Below, in pieces: positions 1 through 9,455 of a DNA stretch of 64,000 nt. Position 1 is the stretch's first letter. Every line of letters starts with the position of its first letter. A program made the translations under genes and the position numbers. The DNA lies in assembly GCA_041671545.1 (NCBI GenBank), contig JBAZBI010000013.1, positions 1-64,000 on the forward strand. The letters run 5' to 3'. The DNA is from UBA1563 sp041671545. GTDB taxonomy: Bacteria > Bacteroidota > Ignavibacteria > Ignavibacteriales > Ignavibacteriaceae. The notes below the pieces were generated by a model. The model worked only from the letters and a program-made list of their open reading frames with translations, was not told the DNA's origin and ran no database searches.

Positions 1-802
1 TCTCGACATTACGTTTCGCGTAGTTTGAAATGAAAGCCGAAACCTGAACCGGTTTATCTTTTTCAAATATTTGAGAATTGACGGAGATTTTATCCACACC
101 GACATTAAACACTTCTTTATCGTCAAGAGGGAAAGCGTAAATTCTTATTCCTTCTTTTAGTGCTTCGCTTAAATTCGGTAATTGATTTCCATCTGCAATT
201 CTACTTTTTTGAAAATCAGAAAGGAGATAAAGCTCTTTGTTGTAATTTGAAGATTCGTCAAGCAGTTTTGCGGCTTTTATTAAAGCGGTTTGCAGAGATC
301 CGCTGATGTTTGAAATTGAAACAGATTCTATGCTTTTTTTAAATTGAGAAAAATCGGTAGTAACCAAAGCCGGTTTATTAAAATCCGAAACTAAAATCAA
401 AGCAACTTCATCTCCATCTTGCAATTGCGAGAGTAGGCGAAGAGCGATTTCTTTTTCTTGATTGAGATATGATCCTTTTGCATCAACAACACTCATGCTA
501 AAAGTGTCGTCAAGAATAAAAACCGCTGTAGTTTTTGCAGTGGAAGAATTTCCGATGAACGTACTTTTTAACGTTGGTCTTGCAAATCCAAATACTAAAA
601 ACAAGATGATAAGAGTGCGGAGGAGAAGGAGCAGCCACTGCTTTAACTTCACTTTCTTTATTTTATTTTTTTGCAGTTCTTTTAAAAAGATGAGCGTACT
701 GAATTCAATTTTTTTCAGTTTACGTAAATTGAAAAGATGGATCAGCACCGGGATGGATGCCGCAAGAAGTCCGAATAAAACTGCCGGGTTGAGAAAGGTC
801 AT
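1..802 (-). CDS. BatA-like membrane protein with VWA domain (partial)
   Basis: The gene reads leftwards from ATG at 802 and runs off the window, so the C-terminus is missing. The first residues, MTFLNPAVLFGLLAASIPVL, are the typical start of the two-anchor BatA N-terminal domain. A first membrane helix (about 5-25) is followed by a basic stretch rich in K/L, then a second helix (about 60-78, WLLLLLRTLIILFLVFGFA). A von Willebrand A fold begins near residue 95 with VFILDDTFSMS, a MIDAS-like metal site in which Thr replaces the first Ser. Family members are inner-membrane proteins with a large periplasmic portion, and their exact role is unsettled. It stands convergent to nothing visible and is followed by the aconitase gene on the same strand upstream. 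Confidence 0.8.
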   Translation of the reverse strand, partial: MTFLNPAVLFGLLAASIPVLIHLFNLRKLKKIEFSTLIFLKELQKNKIKKVKLKQWLLLLLRTLIILFLVFGFARPTLKSTFIGNSSTAKTTAVFILDDTFSMSVVDAKGSYLNQEKEIALRLLSQLQDGDEVALILVSDFNKPALVTTDFSQFKKSIESVSISNISGSLQTALIKAAKLLDESSNYNKELYLLSDFQKSRIADGNQLPNLSEALKEGIRIYAFPLDDKEVFNVGVDKISVNSQIFEKDKPVQVSAFISNYAKRNVE

Positions 803-879
803 GTAATGATTTGTATTTATTAAAAGAAAACGCAGCCAGTATGATAATTATTCACACATGACTGCGTTCATATTTATAA

Positions 880-3138
880 TTAGTGTTCTTTTGCAATCAA
901 GTTAAGCGCACTGCCCGCTTTGAACCAATCAAACTGCCGTTCATTGAAGGTATGATTTAACGAACATTCATCAGATGTTCCATCGCTGTGCTTAATTACA
1001 AGCGTAAAAGGTTTCCCAACGGAGAATTCAGTTAAACCTTTAATGCTTACCTTATCATCTTCGCGAACTTTTTCGTAATCTGCAGGATTAGCAAATGTAA
1101 GCGGAAGCATTCCTTGTTTCTTCAAATTTGTTTCGTGGATGCGCGCAAAACTTTTTACGATGATCGCTCTTCCGCCAAGATGACGCGGCTCTAACGCAGC
1201 GTGCTCGCGACTTGAACCTTCACCGTAATTTTCATCGCCGATAACGACCCATCCGTGCCCATGTTTTTTATATTCGCGCGCAACTTCGGGAGTTGATTTC
1301 GTTTCACCGGTATAAATATTTTTTACTTTACCAGCTTCTCCGGTAAAAGCATTTATCGCTCCGATAAACATATTATTGGAAATATTGTCAAGATGTCCGC
1401 GGTATTTTAACCATGGTCCAGCCATAGAAATATGATCGGTTGTACATTTCCCTTTTGCTTTTAAAAGAATTTGTAAATCTTCTAAATCATTTCCGTCCCA
1501 TGCTGTAAATGGTTCAAGCAATTGTAAGCGGTCGCTTGCGGGATTAACTTTTACTTCAACACCATTTCCGTTTGTGCTTGGAGCGATATACACATTTGCT
1601 CCTTTATCAAAGCCTTTTCTTGGAAGTTCATCTCCAAACGGAGGATCAAGTTTTACTTTTTCTCCGGTATCGTTTGTAATTGTATCAGTCATCGGGTTGA
1701 ATGTTATCGTTCCGGCAATTGCTAGAGCGGTGGTTAATTCCGGACTTGCAACAAACGCTAATGTTTGCGGATTTCCATCATTTCGTTTCGCAAAATTTCT
1801 GTTGAACGAAGTAACGATAGAATTTTTTTCTCCCGTTGGGTTATCCATTCTTTTCCACATTCCAATGCAGGGACCGCAAGCATTCGTCAATACAACTCCG
1901 CCAAAGTCTTCAAATATTTTTAATTGTCCGTCACGTTCAATTGTTGCGCGGACTTGCTCGCTTCCCGGCGTAATTGTGAATTGCGATTTAGCTTTCAGTC
2001 CTTTTGCAAGAGCTTGTTTTGCAAGGCTGGCAGAACGGTCGATATCTTCGTAGCTGGAGTTTGTACAGCTTCCGATCAATCCAACGCTCATTTTTTCCGG
2101 ATACCCTTTTTCTTGTGCTACTTGTTTCATTTTAGAAATCGGTACGGCTAAATCCGGTGTAAACGGACCGTTCAACATCGGTTCAAGTTCGCTTAAATTG
2201 ATTTCAATTATTTGATCAAAATATTTTGCCGGATTTTCATAAACTTCGGGGTCATCAGTTAAAAGATTTTTAATTGATTCTGCGAGTCCCGCAACATCCG
2301 CGCGATCGGTTGAACGTAAATATCTACTCATACTTTCATCAAAAGGAAAGAGGGAAGTTGTTGCGCCGATCTCTGCACCCATGTTACAAATTGTTCCTTT
2401 GCCGGTACACGAAAGAGATGTAGCGCCTTCGCCAAAGTATTGAACGATAGCGCCGGTTCCGCCTTTAACAGTAAGGATTCCGGCAACTTTTAAAATTACA
2501 TCTTTCGCTGAAACCCAGCCGGATAATTTTCCTGTTAAATGAATTCCGATAAGTTTCGGCCATTTTAATTCCCACGGCATTCCGGCCATAACATCAACTG
2601 CATCAGCGCCACCAACGCCAATTGCGATCATTCCCAATCCGCCGGCGTTTGGTGTGTGCGAATCCGTTCCGATCATCATTCCGCCGGGGAAAGCATAATT
2701 TTCTAAAACAACTTGATGAATAATTCCGGCGCCAGGTTTCCAAAAACCGATTCCATATTTTTGCGAAACACTTTGGAGAAAATCATAAACTTCTTTGTTC
2801 TCTGTTACTGCGCGGTTTAAATCTTCTTTAGCTCCAACTTGTGCTTGTATCAAGTGATCGCAGTGAACAGTTGAAGGAACCGCTGTAGTTTTTTTGCCGG
2901 CAGACATAAACTGAAGCAGCGCCATTTGTGCCGTTGCATCCTGCATAGCAACTCTATCCGGTGCAAAGTCTGCAAAATCTTTTCCGCGTGTTAAAGAGTT
3001 GGTTGGTTGTTCCCAAAGATGCGTGTAAAGAATTTTTTCGGCGTACGTTAAAGGTCTTCCAACAATTTTTCGTGTTACTTCAATTTTGTTGTGAAAATTC
3101 CCATAAACTTTTTTAATCATATCAATATTGGCGGTCAT
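880..3138 (-). CDS. acn: Aconitate hydratase (mitochondrial-type aconitase)
   Basis: This 752-residue protein converts citrate to isocitrate through cis-aconitate in the TCA cycle, in the cytosol, using a [4Fe-4S] cluster. The cluster cysteines are visible: one in GSCTNSS at about residue 358 and two in ACGPC at about 421 and 424, the same spacing as in the animal mitochondrial enzyme. Substrate-loop motifs such as GTDSHTPNAGG (about 158-168) and the swivel-domain GDENYGEGSSREHAALEPR (about 643-661) are intact. Length matches the mitochondrial-type family and is shorter than the roughly 890-residue AcnA type. ATG at 3138 is preceded by AGAGGAAAG, a good ribosome site. It is divergent from the FAD oxidase gene. 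Confidence 0.96.
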   Translation of the reverse strand: MTANIDMIKKVYGNFHNKIEVTRKIVGRPLTYAEKILYTHLWEQPTNSLTRGKDFADFAPDRVAMQDATAQMALLQFMSAGKKTTAVPSTVHCDHLIQAQVGAKEDLNRAVTENKEVYDFLQSVSQKYGIGFWKPGAGIIHQVVLENYAFPGGMMIGTDSHTPNAGGLGMIAIGVGGADAVDVMAGMPWELKWPKLIGIHLTGKLSGWVSAKDVILKVAGILTVKGGTGAIVQYFGEGATSLSCTGKGTICNMGAEIGATTSLFPFDESMSRYLRSTDRADVAGLAESIKNLLTDDPEVYENPAKYFDQIIEINLSELEPMLNGPFTPDLAVPISKMKQVAQEKGYPEKMSVGLIGSCTNSSYEDIDRSASLAKQALAKGLKAKSQFTITPGSEQVRATIERDGQLKIFEDFGGVVLTNACGPCIGMWKRMDNPTGEKNSIVTSFNRNFAKRNDGNPQTLAFVASPELTTALAIAGTITFNPMTDTITNDTGEKVKLDPPFGDELPRKGFDKGANVYIAPSTNGNGVEVKVNPASDRLQLLEPFTAWDGNDLEDLQILLKAKGKCTTDHISMAGPWLKYRGHLDNISNNMFIGAINAFTGEAGKVKNIYTGETKSTPEVAREYKKHGHGWVVIGDENYGEGSSREHAALEPRHLGGRAIIVKSFARIHETNLKKQGMLPLTFANPADYEKVREDDKVSIKGLTEFSVGKPFTLVIKHSDGTSDECSLNHTFNERQFDWFKAGSALNLIAKEH

Positions 3139-3251
3139 ATCTTTCCTCTTAAGTTTTTGTAATTAATTGATTCAAAATTACAAAATAATTTCAATATTTG
3201 TGGAGTAGATTTTTATAGTAACGAAATCACTTTAAAGAAGAAGGAAAATTT

Positions 3252-4736
3252 GTGATAGTTAAAACGATTCAAGATGAAATAGAGGGTTTTTTAGTTGATG
3301 CCTCCAACTTTCGCGGAAATTGCGAAGCGGTTTATCTTCCCGAAAATGCCGAAGAAGTTGCAAAAATTTTAGAAACAGCGAATGCTTCTAAAACAAAAGT
3401 AACCGTTGCCGGAAACCACACCGGACTTACGGGAAGCGGCATTCCTAAAGACGGAATTGTAATTTCAACAGAAAAATTGAATCGAATTCTTGAAATAAAC
3501 ACAAAAGAAAATTATGCGGTGGTTGAGCCGGGTGTTTTGCTAAAGGATTTTCAAAATGAATTGAAACGAACAGAATTTTTCTATCCGCCTGATCCCACAG
3601 AAACAAACTGCTTTATCGGCGGAACGATTGCCACCAACGCCAGCGGCGCAAAAACTTTCAAATACGGCGCAACAAGAAATTATGTTTTGGAACTCGAAAT
3701 AATTTTGGCTGATGGCGACAGACTTTTGCTTAAAAGAGGAGAAGTGGTTGCTGAAAAAGGAGTTTTGAGTTTGAGCACCGAAAACGGAAATCATGTGTCG
3801 TTACAACTCCCCAATTACAAAATGCCGGATCTGAAAAACGCTTCAGGTTATTTTGTGAATGAAACCGTGGATGCAATCGATCTTTTCATCGGATCGGAAG
3901 GAACGCTTGGAGTGATTACAAAAGCGAAATTAAAAATCCTTCCGCTTCCGTTTGATGTTCTCTCTTGTGTTGCCTTTTTCCCGGAAGAAAAAGATGGATT
4001 GGCTTTTGTGGAAGAGGCGCGGAAACTTTCCTATTTTTCAAGAAGCGTAAACGCTACAGATAATATTGATGCGCGGGCTTTGGAATTTTTCGATTCGCAT
4101 ACTTTGGAATTTCTACGTAAAGATTATCCGCAAGTTGATGAAAAAGCTGCATGTGCGGTCTGGTTTGAACAAGAATTAACAGCTCAAAACGAAGATTCGG
4201 TTACAGGGAATTGGTTAGAATTGATTACAAAACATCATGCCGATGTTGACAAAGCCTGGATCGGCGTTGACGATAAAGATAAAACGTTACTCCGCGAATT
4301 CCGCCACGCAATTTCTTCAAAGGTGAACGAATACATTTCTAAAAACAATCTTAAAAAATTAGGAACCGATGTTGCGGTTCCCGATGAACATTTTTCAAAT
4401 TACTATTTTTATTGCAAATCTTTGGTTGAAAAGGAAAGTTTGGACTACGTTGCCTATGGACATTTCGGCAACTCGCATCTTCATTTAAATATGCTTCCAA
4501 AGAACGAAGATGAATTTCAAATAGGGAAAACGATTTACAAAATGATCTGTCAAAAAGCAGTTGAACTTGGCGGAACAGTTTCGGCAGAACATGGAATTGG
4601 AAAAAGCAAACGAGAATATTTGCTGATGATGTACGGCGAAGAAGCAATAAAAGAAATGATCGCATTGAAAAAAGCGCTTGATCCTAACATGATTTTAGGA
4701 GCAGGAAATTTATTTGAAATCCCAAAAATCTTATAA
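3252..4736 (+). CDS. FAD-linked oxidase, GlcD / D-lactate dehydrogenase family
   Basis: This 494-residue flavoprotein belongs to the FAD_binding_4 plus FAD-oxidase_C family, which oxidises D-2-hydroxy acids such as D-lactate, glycolate or 2-hydroxyglutarate and passes electrons to a carrier. The FAD domain covers about residues 15-165 with VTVAGNHTGLTGSG, PDPTE and GGTIATNASGAKTFKYG motifs; the catalytic cap has GHFGNSHLHLN and the C-terminal SAEHGIGKSKREYL. It starts at GTG with AAGAAGAAGGAAA just upstream. It lies divergently from aconitase. Sequence alone does not settle which 2-hydroxy acid is the substrate. No iron-sulphur partner (GlcF type) is adjacent. Confidence 0.88.
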   Translation: MIVKTIQDEIEGFLVDASNFRGNCEAVYLPENAEEVAKILETANASKTKVTVAGNHTGLTGSGIPKDGIVISTEKLNRILEINTKENYAVVEPGVLLKDFQNELKRTEFFYPPDPTETNCFIGGTIATNASGAKTFKYGATRNYVLELEIILADGDRLLLKRGEVVAEKGVLSLSTENGNHVSLQLPNYKMPDLKNASGYFVNETVDAIDLFIGSEGTLGVITKAKLKILPLPFDVLSCVAFFPEEKDGLAFVEEARKLSYFSRSVNATDNIDARALEFFDSHTLEFLRKDYPQVDEKAACAVWFEQELTAQNEDSVTGNWLELITKHHADVDKAWIGVDDKDKTLLREFRHAISSKVNEYISKNNLKKLGTDVAVPDEHFSNYYFYCKSLVEKESLDYVAYGHFGNSHLHLNMLPKNEDEFQIGKTIYKMICQKAVELGGTVSAEHGIGKSKREYLLMMYGEEAIKEMIALKKALDPNMILGAGNLFEIPKIL

Positions 4737-4807
4737 CAACCACTTCATTTTTGTATCATGCTATTACAGTTGATTTGTATGGTCTCACATGCAAGTTACA
4801 CTTCATG

Positions 4808-5968
4808 CTAATCAAAAATCTGAGTTGAGCCAAACCATGGAAGTAGTGTGACTTCATTTCTCACCTGTTTTTGGTCTCCGCCGTAAATCAGAAATGATTT
4901 TACTTTTTCCGGCGCCGCTAATTGTTGATATAAAGTTAATCCTTTTAAAAACTCGGCGGTAATTGTTTTCCCCGATTTAATTTCAACACAAATTTTATTC
5001 AAACCGTTATCAAGCAGGCAATCAATTTCTTTTCCCGATTTATCTCGCCAAAAGAACAAGTTGTTATCTCTCCCGTGGTTGAATTGATATTTCAATAATT
5101 CTGAAATAATCATATTTTCAAAAAGAGATCCAACTTGATAATGAGTTGATAACTGCTTTGCAGTTGCAATCCCTAGTAATGAACAAGCCAAACCGGTATC
5201 GTGAAAATAAAGTTTGGGCATTTTTACAAGGCGTTTATTATAATTTTGGTGATGCGGCATTAACCGGAAAATAATAAAACTTGCTTCGAGAATAGATAAC
5301 CAAGATTTTACCGTATTGACGGAAACGCCGGTTTCGTTAGCGAGCGAGGACAAATTAAGAAGTTGTCCTATCCTTCCGGCACATAACTTTACGAAAAGGG
5401 TAAACGTATTTAAATCTGGAATATTTTTTATTTGCCTCACATCCCGTTCAATATAAGTGTGGATATAATTAGGGAGCCAATCCGCCGGTTCTATCTGCCG
5501 ATCATAAATTGGCGGATAAAAACCTTTCTGTAGATAAAAGGTGAAATTTTCCTTGGAGAGGTCCGGTCCAAGTTCGTTTAGACTAAAGGGAAGCAATGTC
5601 AACACGGCTACTCTTCCGGCAAGCGTTTGTGTTATTTTTTCTTGAAGCAGAAAATTCTGCGAACCGGTTAAAATAAATTGTCCACTTTTTTTTAATGAAT
5701 CTGAAAATGTTTGGATATAAGAAAGCAACTCCGGTACTCGCTGCACTTCATCTATTATCAGTCCGTTTGGCTTTGAGGAAAGAAAAGAGCGAGGATCTTG
5801 TAGAGCGAAGAGCCTCGTGTCCGGTTCTTCTAAATTAACATAATCCATTTCGGGGAAAGTGTTTTTTACTAATGTAGTCTTCCCTGATTGGCGGGGTCCA
5901 ATAACCGCGATTACCGGAAATTTTTCGGCAAGTAATTTAATTTTTTGCGTTATTTCTCGTAAAATCAT
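4808..5968 (-). CDS. AAA family ATPase with C-terminal DUF4143 domain
   Basis: This 386-residue protein has a P-loop GPRQSGKT at residues 24-31, a Walker B LIIDEVQ near 70-76 and a sensor region ILTGSQNF near 99-106, followed by a DUF4143 half (about 195-370) with KSGKEIDCLL and VEIKSGK, which resembles a degenerate PD-(D/E)XK nuclease fold. Such AAA_14/DUF4143 proteins are widespread, often as variable single genes; their biological role is not established. It follows the gene at 6116-6607 on the same strand, separated by an inverted repeat at 5990-6020. Confidence 0.85.
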   Translation of the reverse strand: MILREITQKIKLLAEKFPVIAVIGPRQSGKTTLVKNTFPEMDYVNLEEPDTRLFALQDPRSFLSSKPNGLIIDEVQRVPELLSYIQTFSDSLKKSGQFILTGSQNFLLQEKITQTLAGRVAVLTLLPFSLNELGPDLSKENFTFYLQKGFYPPIYDRQIEPADWLPNYIHTYIERDVRQIKNIPDLNTFTLFVKLCAGRIGQLLNLSSLANETGVSVNTVKSWLSILEASFIIFRLMPHHQNYNKRLVKMPKLYFHDTGLACSLLGIATAKQLSTHYQVGSLFENMIISELLKYQFNHGRDNNLFFWRDKSGKEIDCLLDNGLNKICVEIKSGKTITAEFLKGLTLYQQLAAPEKVKSFLIYGGDQKQVRNEVTLLPWFGSTQIFD

Positions 5969-5989
5969 AGGTGAAAATAGTTAAAGGTA

Positions 5990-6020
5990 GACAAACTTGC
6001 AACCAGATTGCAAATTTGTC
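5990..6020. promoter_or_regulatory. Inverted repeat in front of the AAA ATPase gene
   Basis: GACAAACTTGCAA (5990-6002) and TTGCAAATTTGTC (6008-6020) are 13-base arms with one mismatch and a 5-base loop. The repeat ends 21 bases before the ATPase start codon. No U-tract follows on either strand, so an operator or a 5' leader hairpin is more likely than a terminator. Binding of any protein is inference. Confidence 0.45.
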
Positions 6021-6115
6021 CACTTATCTTGCCGATAGCCTCACTCGAGTTAATATAAAACCTGAAATTATTTGATCAGGATTTGATTTGCCGCGGAAAA
6101 TTGTTTTTGGGAATT

Positions 6116-6607
6116 TCATTTCCAAAACTTCAACAAATTTGCTTTTGTAAACAGCGGTGGTTCATCAACAAGAAGAACAACTTCATTTTTATCCCAGGCT
6201 TTTTCTTTGGCGTCTTCGTATTTATGGAACGCTAAATTTACAAAGCGGACCTCCTGCATAACATTTTCATTATTAAAAATCACATAACAGATTAAAACGG
6301 GAATTGAAAATTTCTTTCCCCAATTTTGATAAGAGACAGCCGCCCGTTTGTTCATCAGCCATTTTTCGGAATGTTTCCCTTTCCAATCGAGAAAGGCATC
6401 TTTTCCTTGGTAAGAAATAATCACATCAGGTTTGTCATCTCCTTTTTCCCAAACGCGTGTAAAACGGTTATCTTCGCCAAAGGGTTTATAATCAATTCCC
6501 CATTGCACAAGTAAATTTTTTCCAACAGTTTCGGCTAAATCATGCAGCTTATAGTTGTTCCTAAAAGCTTCTTTTGATTTGTGTGGTCTGAAATTTAACT
6601 CTTCCAT
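6116..6607 (-). CDS. Hypothetical protein with PD-(D/E)XK-nuclease-like signature
   Basis: I do not recognise this 163-residue protein. It is soluble, with no signal peptide or membrane helix. Residues about 58-78 read KPDVIISYQGKDAFLDWKGK: an Asp after Pro, then a hydrophobic strand with D-W-K-x-K, which matches the PD...DxK arrangement of the restriction-endonuclease-like fold. A later K/Q-containing helix (KRAAVSYQNW, about 87-96) fits the same fold. The match rests on one short motif, so a nuclease role is only a suggestion. ATG at 6607 has no clear Shine-Dalgarno sequence. The ATPase on the same strand downstream also ends in a PD-(D/E)XK-like half. Confidence 0.7.
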   Translation of the reverse strand: MEELNFRPHKSKEAFRNNYKLHDLAETVGKNLLVQWGIDYKPFGEDNRFTRVWEKGDDKPDVIISYQGKDAFLDWKGKHSEKWLMNKRAAVSYQNWGKKFSIPVLICYVIFNNENVMQEVRFVNLAFHKYEDAKEKAWDKNEVVLLVDEPPLFTKANLLKFWK

Positions 6608-6730
6608 TCAATTATAAATTTAGATTGTTTTAGAAAAATGGTGTTGCAATCAATTTGGCAAAAAGTAAAGTATCACTATTTTATACAGTAAAAGTAAAGA
6701 GTTTATTTCAAAATCTAAAGAATTTAATCC

Positions 6731-8488
6731 TTGAACAGGAATCATTTGAAAACGGTACTACTGTTTATAGTTTTTGTAACTCAGCTCCAAGTTTTTTGCA
6801 GCGTTGATAAAGCGAAAATAGATTCGGTCAATCATCTGCAGCGAAGCATTGTTGTATCAAATCTTCAAAAATCAATTAAGATTTTTGAACAGAACGTTGA
6901 AGACGCCCGATCAATAAATTACAAATACGGAGAAGCCGCATCTCTGTTTAACCTTGGAGTTGTTACTTATCTCAACGGAAAGTATGAAGAAAGTACGGAG
7001 ATATTTTTAAAAGCGATCAACTTATTTGAAGAGTTAAAGTTAGATAAAGAATTAGCGTTGGCGTATGGAGAGTTTGGCTACCAGATCAAACGTAGAAATC
7101 TTAAAAAAGCTATGGAATATATGAGGATGGGGATTAGCATTGCCGAAAAACATAATTACAAATTTGAACTTTCTTCAATGTACAACAACTTCGGCGTGCT
7201 GCAAGAAATGAATAACAATTTAGACAGCACAGCTTTTTATTACCGGAAAGCGCTAAAGTTGAAAAAAGAAGTTGGTGACTATGAAGGTATTCCCTACACG
7301 TTAAACGATCTATCCGGCTTCGAAGCGATGAGAGGAAATTTCAACGAAGCTTTTAAACTTCTCCGTCAATCAGATGAATACAGAAAAAAGGAGAAAGCAA
7401 ATTACGGCAGGCTGGATAATTTAGTCCGCTGGGGAGATACTTATTTTCAAAAAGGGGATATTGATTCTGCAATTGCTAAATATTCCCGCGCGATAAATTC
7501 TCCCGGCGCCGGGGAACAAAATTATTTAGTCCGGTATTGTTTGGAGCAATTGGCTGCCGGTTATGAATTAAAAAAAGATTACCGGAACGCATTTCTCAAT
7601 CAGCGAAAACTTTCTGCGCTAAAAGATTCCGTCTTGAATTTTGAGACGAATGCAAAGATCGCCGAACTTGAAATCCGCTTTGATACTGAAAAGAAGGATC
7701 ACCAGATTTCAGAAAGTAATTTGGAGCTGCAAAAGAAATCGAATCAGCTGCTCATTCTCCTTGGATTTGTAGTAACGCTTATGTTCATCACTTTTGGAAA
7801 TTATCTTTACCAAAAACAGAAACGTGAAAGAATAAAAAGGGAACTTGAGCTGAAAAATCAGTTGAATAAAGCTGAGTTGGAGAAAAAAGCCTCCGAAGAA
7901 AAGCTAAGAATCGCCCGCGAACTTCACGATAATATTGGCTCTCATTTAACTTTTATCATCAGCTCACTGGACAATGTAACTTACGGTGCAAAAGAAGATA
8001 AGGTAGTCGAAAAATTAAACGGATTGAGTTCATTCAGCAGAGAAACCCTAAACGAATTGCGGAACACTATCTGGGCAATGAAGGAAGAAGACTCTACTTT
8101 ACAGCAGCTCTTGTTAAAATTAAGCGATCTAAAACACCGGCTTAACGAACAAATTGATAATCTTAACATTCAGATTAAGAGCAGTGTTTCTCAAACAATG
8201 TATCTTACTTCCGCACAATTGTTAAACCTGTATCGCATTGTTCAGGAGGCGGTTCAGAACAGTATTAAGCATGCCGATGCAAAAAAAATAGTTATAACGT
8301 TTCACGAAATGGAAAATGGATTTACTATGGAAATTTCTGACAACGGAAAAGGTTTCGATCCCCAAAATGCTAATTTGGGCAACGGACTTAAAAACATGGA
8401 AACGCGTTGCAAAGAATCGGGGGGCAGTTTTGAAATACAAAGTGGAGAGAATGGCACCACGATTCAATGCAGTGTAAAAACAAAATAG
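6731..8488 (+). CDS. NarL-type sensor histidine kinase with TPR sensor region
   Basis: The 585-residue protein has a signal peptide (about 1-24), several tetratricopeptide repeats outside the membrane (about 55-300), one transmembrane helix (about 336-356), a charged coiled coil, a HisKA_3 domain with the phospho-acceptor in ARELHDNIGSHLT (His near 399) and a HATPase_c domain with DNGKGFDP and GNGLKNM. It should autophosphorylate and pass phosphate to the LuxR-type regulator encoded 47 bases downstream. The TTG start at 6731 gives the complete signal peptide; another TTG lies at 6746. Only the downstream regulator and a run of T9SS cargo genes hint at its output; the signal is unknown. Confidence 0.88.
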   Translation: MNRNHLKTVLLFIVFVTQLQVFCSVDKAKIDSVNHLQRSIVVSNLQKSIKIFEQNVEDARSINYKYGEAASLFNLGVVTYLNGKYEESTEIFLKAINLFEELKLDKELALAYGEFGYQIKRRNLKKAMEYMRMGISIAEKHNYKFELSSMYNNFGVLQEMNNNLDSTAFYYRKALKLKKEVGDYEGIPYTLNDLSGFEAMRGNFNEAFKLLRQSDEYRKKEKANYGRLDNLVRWGDTYFQKGDIDSAIAKYSRAINSPGAGEQNYLVRYCLEQLAAGYELKKDYRNAFLNQRKLSALKDSVLNFETNAKIAELEIRFDTEKKDHQISESNLELQKKSNQLLILLGFVVTLMFITFGNYLYQKQKRERIKRELELKNQLNKAELEKKASEEKLRIARELHDNIGSHLTFIISSLDNVTYGAKEDKVVEKLNGLSSFSRETLNELRNTIWAMKEEDSTLQQLLLKLSDLKHRLNEQIDNLNIQIKSSVSQTMYLTSAQLLNLYRIVQEAVQNSIKHADAKKIVITFHEMENGFTMEISDNGKGFDPQNANLGNGLKNMETRCKESGGSFEIQSGENGTTIQCSVKTK

Positions 8489-8535
8489 GACATCTGCCTT
8501 ATTTTTTACTAATGTGATTCACAATAAATTTGACT

Positions 8536-9189
8536 ATGAAAATAAAAGTTGCTACTGCAGAAGATAATAATTTATTAGCCAACTCAATCCGGGAAAAACT
8601 TGGACTGTTTCCGGATACTATTGAATTTAAATACCGTGCTGTTAACGGAGCGGATCTCTTAAAAAAATTAAATGTTGATTCCTCGGTCGATACCATTTTA
8701 ATGGATATTGAAATGCCAGAAATGGACGGCATTGAAGCAACGCAGCAGGTTACAAAGCTCTTCCCCCATATTAAAATAATCATGTTAACGGTTTTTGATG
8801 ACGAGGATAAAATCTTCCGCTCAATTCAAGCCGGAGCGATGGGGTATTTGTTGAAAGATGAAAGACCGGATAAGATATGCGAAGGAATAAAAGAAATTAT
8901 GGAAGGGGGGGCGCCGATGTCACCCGCAATAGCGGCAAAGTCTCTGGCGTTGTTAAGAAATCCAAATAAATTTGTTCAGGAGGAAGAACAAGACGACTAC
9001 GATCTTACAAAAAGAGAAATTGAAGTTTTAAACAAACTGAGCGTGGGACTAGACTATTTAGAAATTTCCGAGGCATTATTTATCTCTCCTTTTACCGTAA
9101 GAAAGCATATTGAAAATATCTACCGGAAACTGCAGGTGCACAACAAAATGACGGCGGTTAAAAAAGCCATAAAACACAAGATCATTTAA
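8536..9189 (+). CDS. LuxR/NarL-family response regulator
   Basis: This 217-residue regulator has a receiver domain with the phospho-acceptor Asp near 57 (LMDIEMPEMDG), the switch Thr in MLTVFDD and the Lys in YLLKDE, and a C-terminal LuxR-type helix-turn-helix (about 152-215) with LTKREIEVL and FTVRKHIENIYRKL. It is the evident partner of the kinase upstream. I choose ATG at 8536 over an in-frame TTG at 8530, because MKIKVATAEDN is the normal start of a receiver fold. A damaged copy of the last 27 codons lies at 12771-12851. Confidence 0.92.
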   Translation: MKIKVATAEDNNLLANSIREKLGLFPDTIEFKYRAVNGADLLKKLNVDSSVDTILMDIEMPEMDGIEATQQVTKLFPHIKIIMLTVFDDEDKIFRSIQAGAMGYLLKDERPDKICEGIKEIMEGGAPMSPAIAAKSLALLRNPNKFVQEEEQDDYDLTKREIEVLNKLSVGLDYLEISEALFISPFTVRKHIENIYRKLQVHNKMTAVKKAIKHKII

Positions 9190-9225
9190 ACATATCTAAT
9201 TTTCATAAACCCTCTCTTAATAAAT

Positions 9226-9247
9226 ACGGCATTTACCTTATTGCCGT
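9226..9247. promoter_or_regulatory. Inverted repeat ACGGCA-N10-TGCCGT downstream of the regulator
   Basis: ACGGCA (9226-9231) and TGCCGT (9242-9247) are perfect 6-base arms. The left half with its flank (AAATACGGCATTT) recurs at 12884-12896, where the right arm is degenerate. Both copies precede a gene for a secreted protein and follow LuxR-regulator sequence. It may be an operator for the regulator or only inherited flank of a duplicated block. Confidence 0.35.
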
Positions 9248-9455
9248 TTCATTCTGCAAACTATACCTTTATTCCTACAAATTCAAAGTTGTTCTATAAA
9301 TGAAATCATTATGTAAGAAAAGACAGTACTATGAATAAACAAATACGGGCAGGGTCATATTTTTATTTTTAACATTTCTTTTTTTTGACTTTACCCAACT
9401 ATTATTAAACATCGGGCAACAAATTTCCAATTAAACATTTAAGAGTTAAATTAAA

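Noticed and set aside
1574..2053. Long plus-strand reading frame inside aconitase
   Set aside because: It is fully antisense to a well-conserved enzyme with intact motifs and has no recognisable domain or ribosome site.
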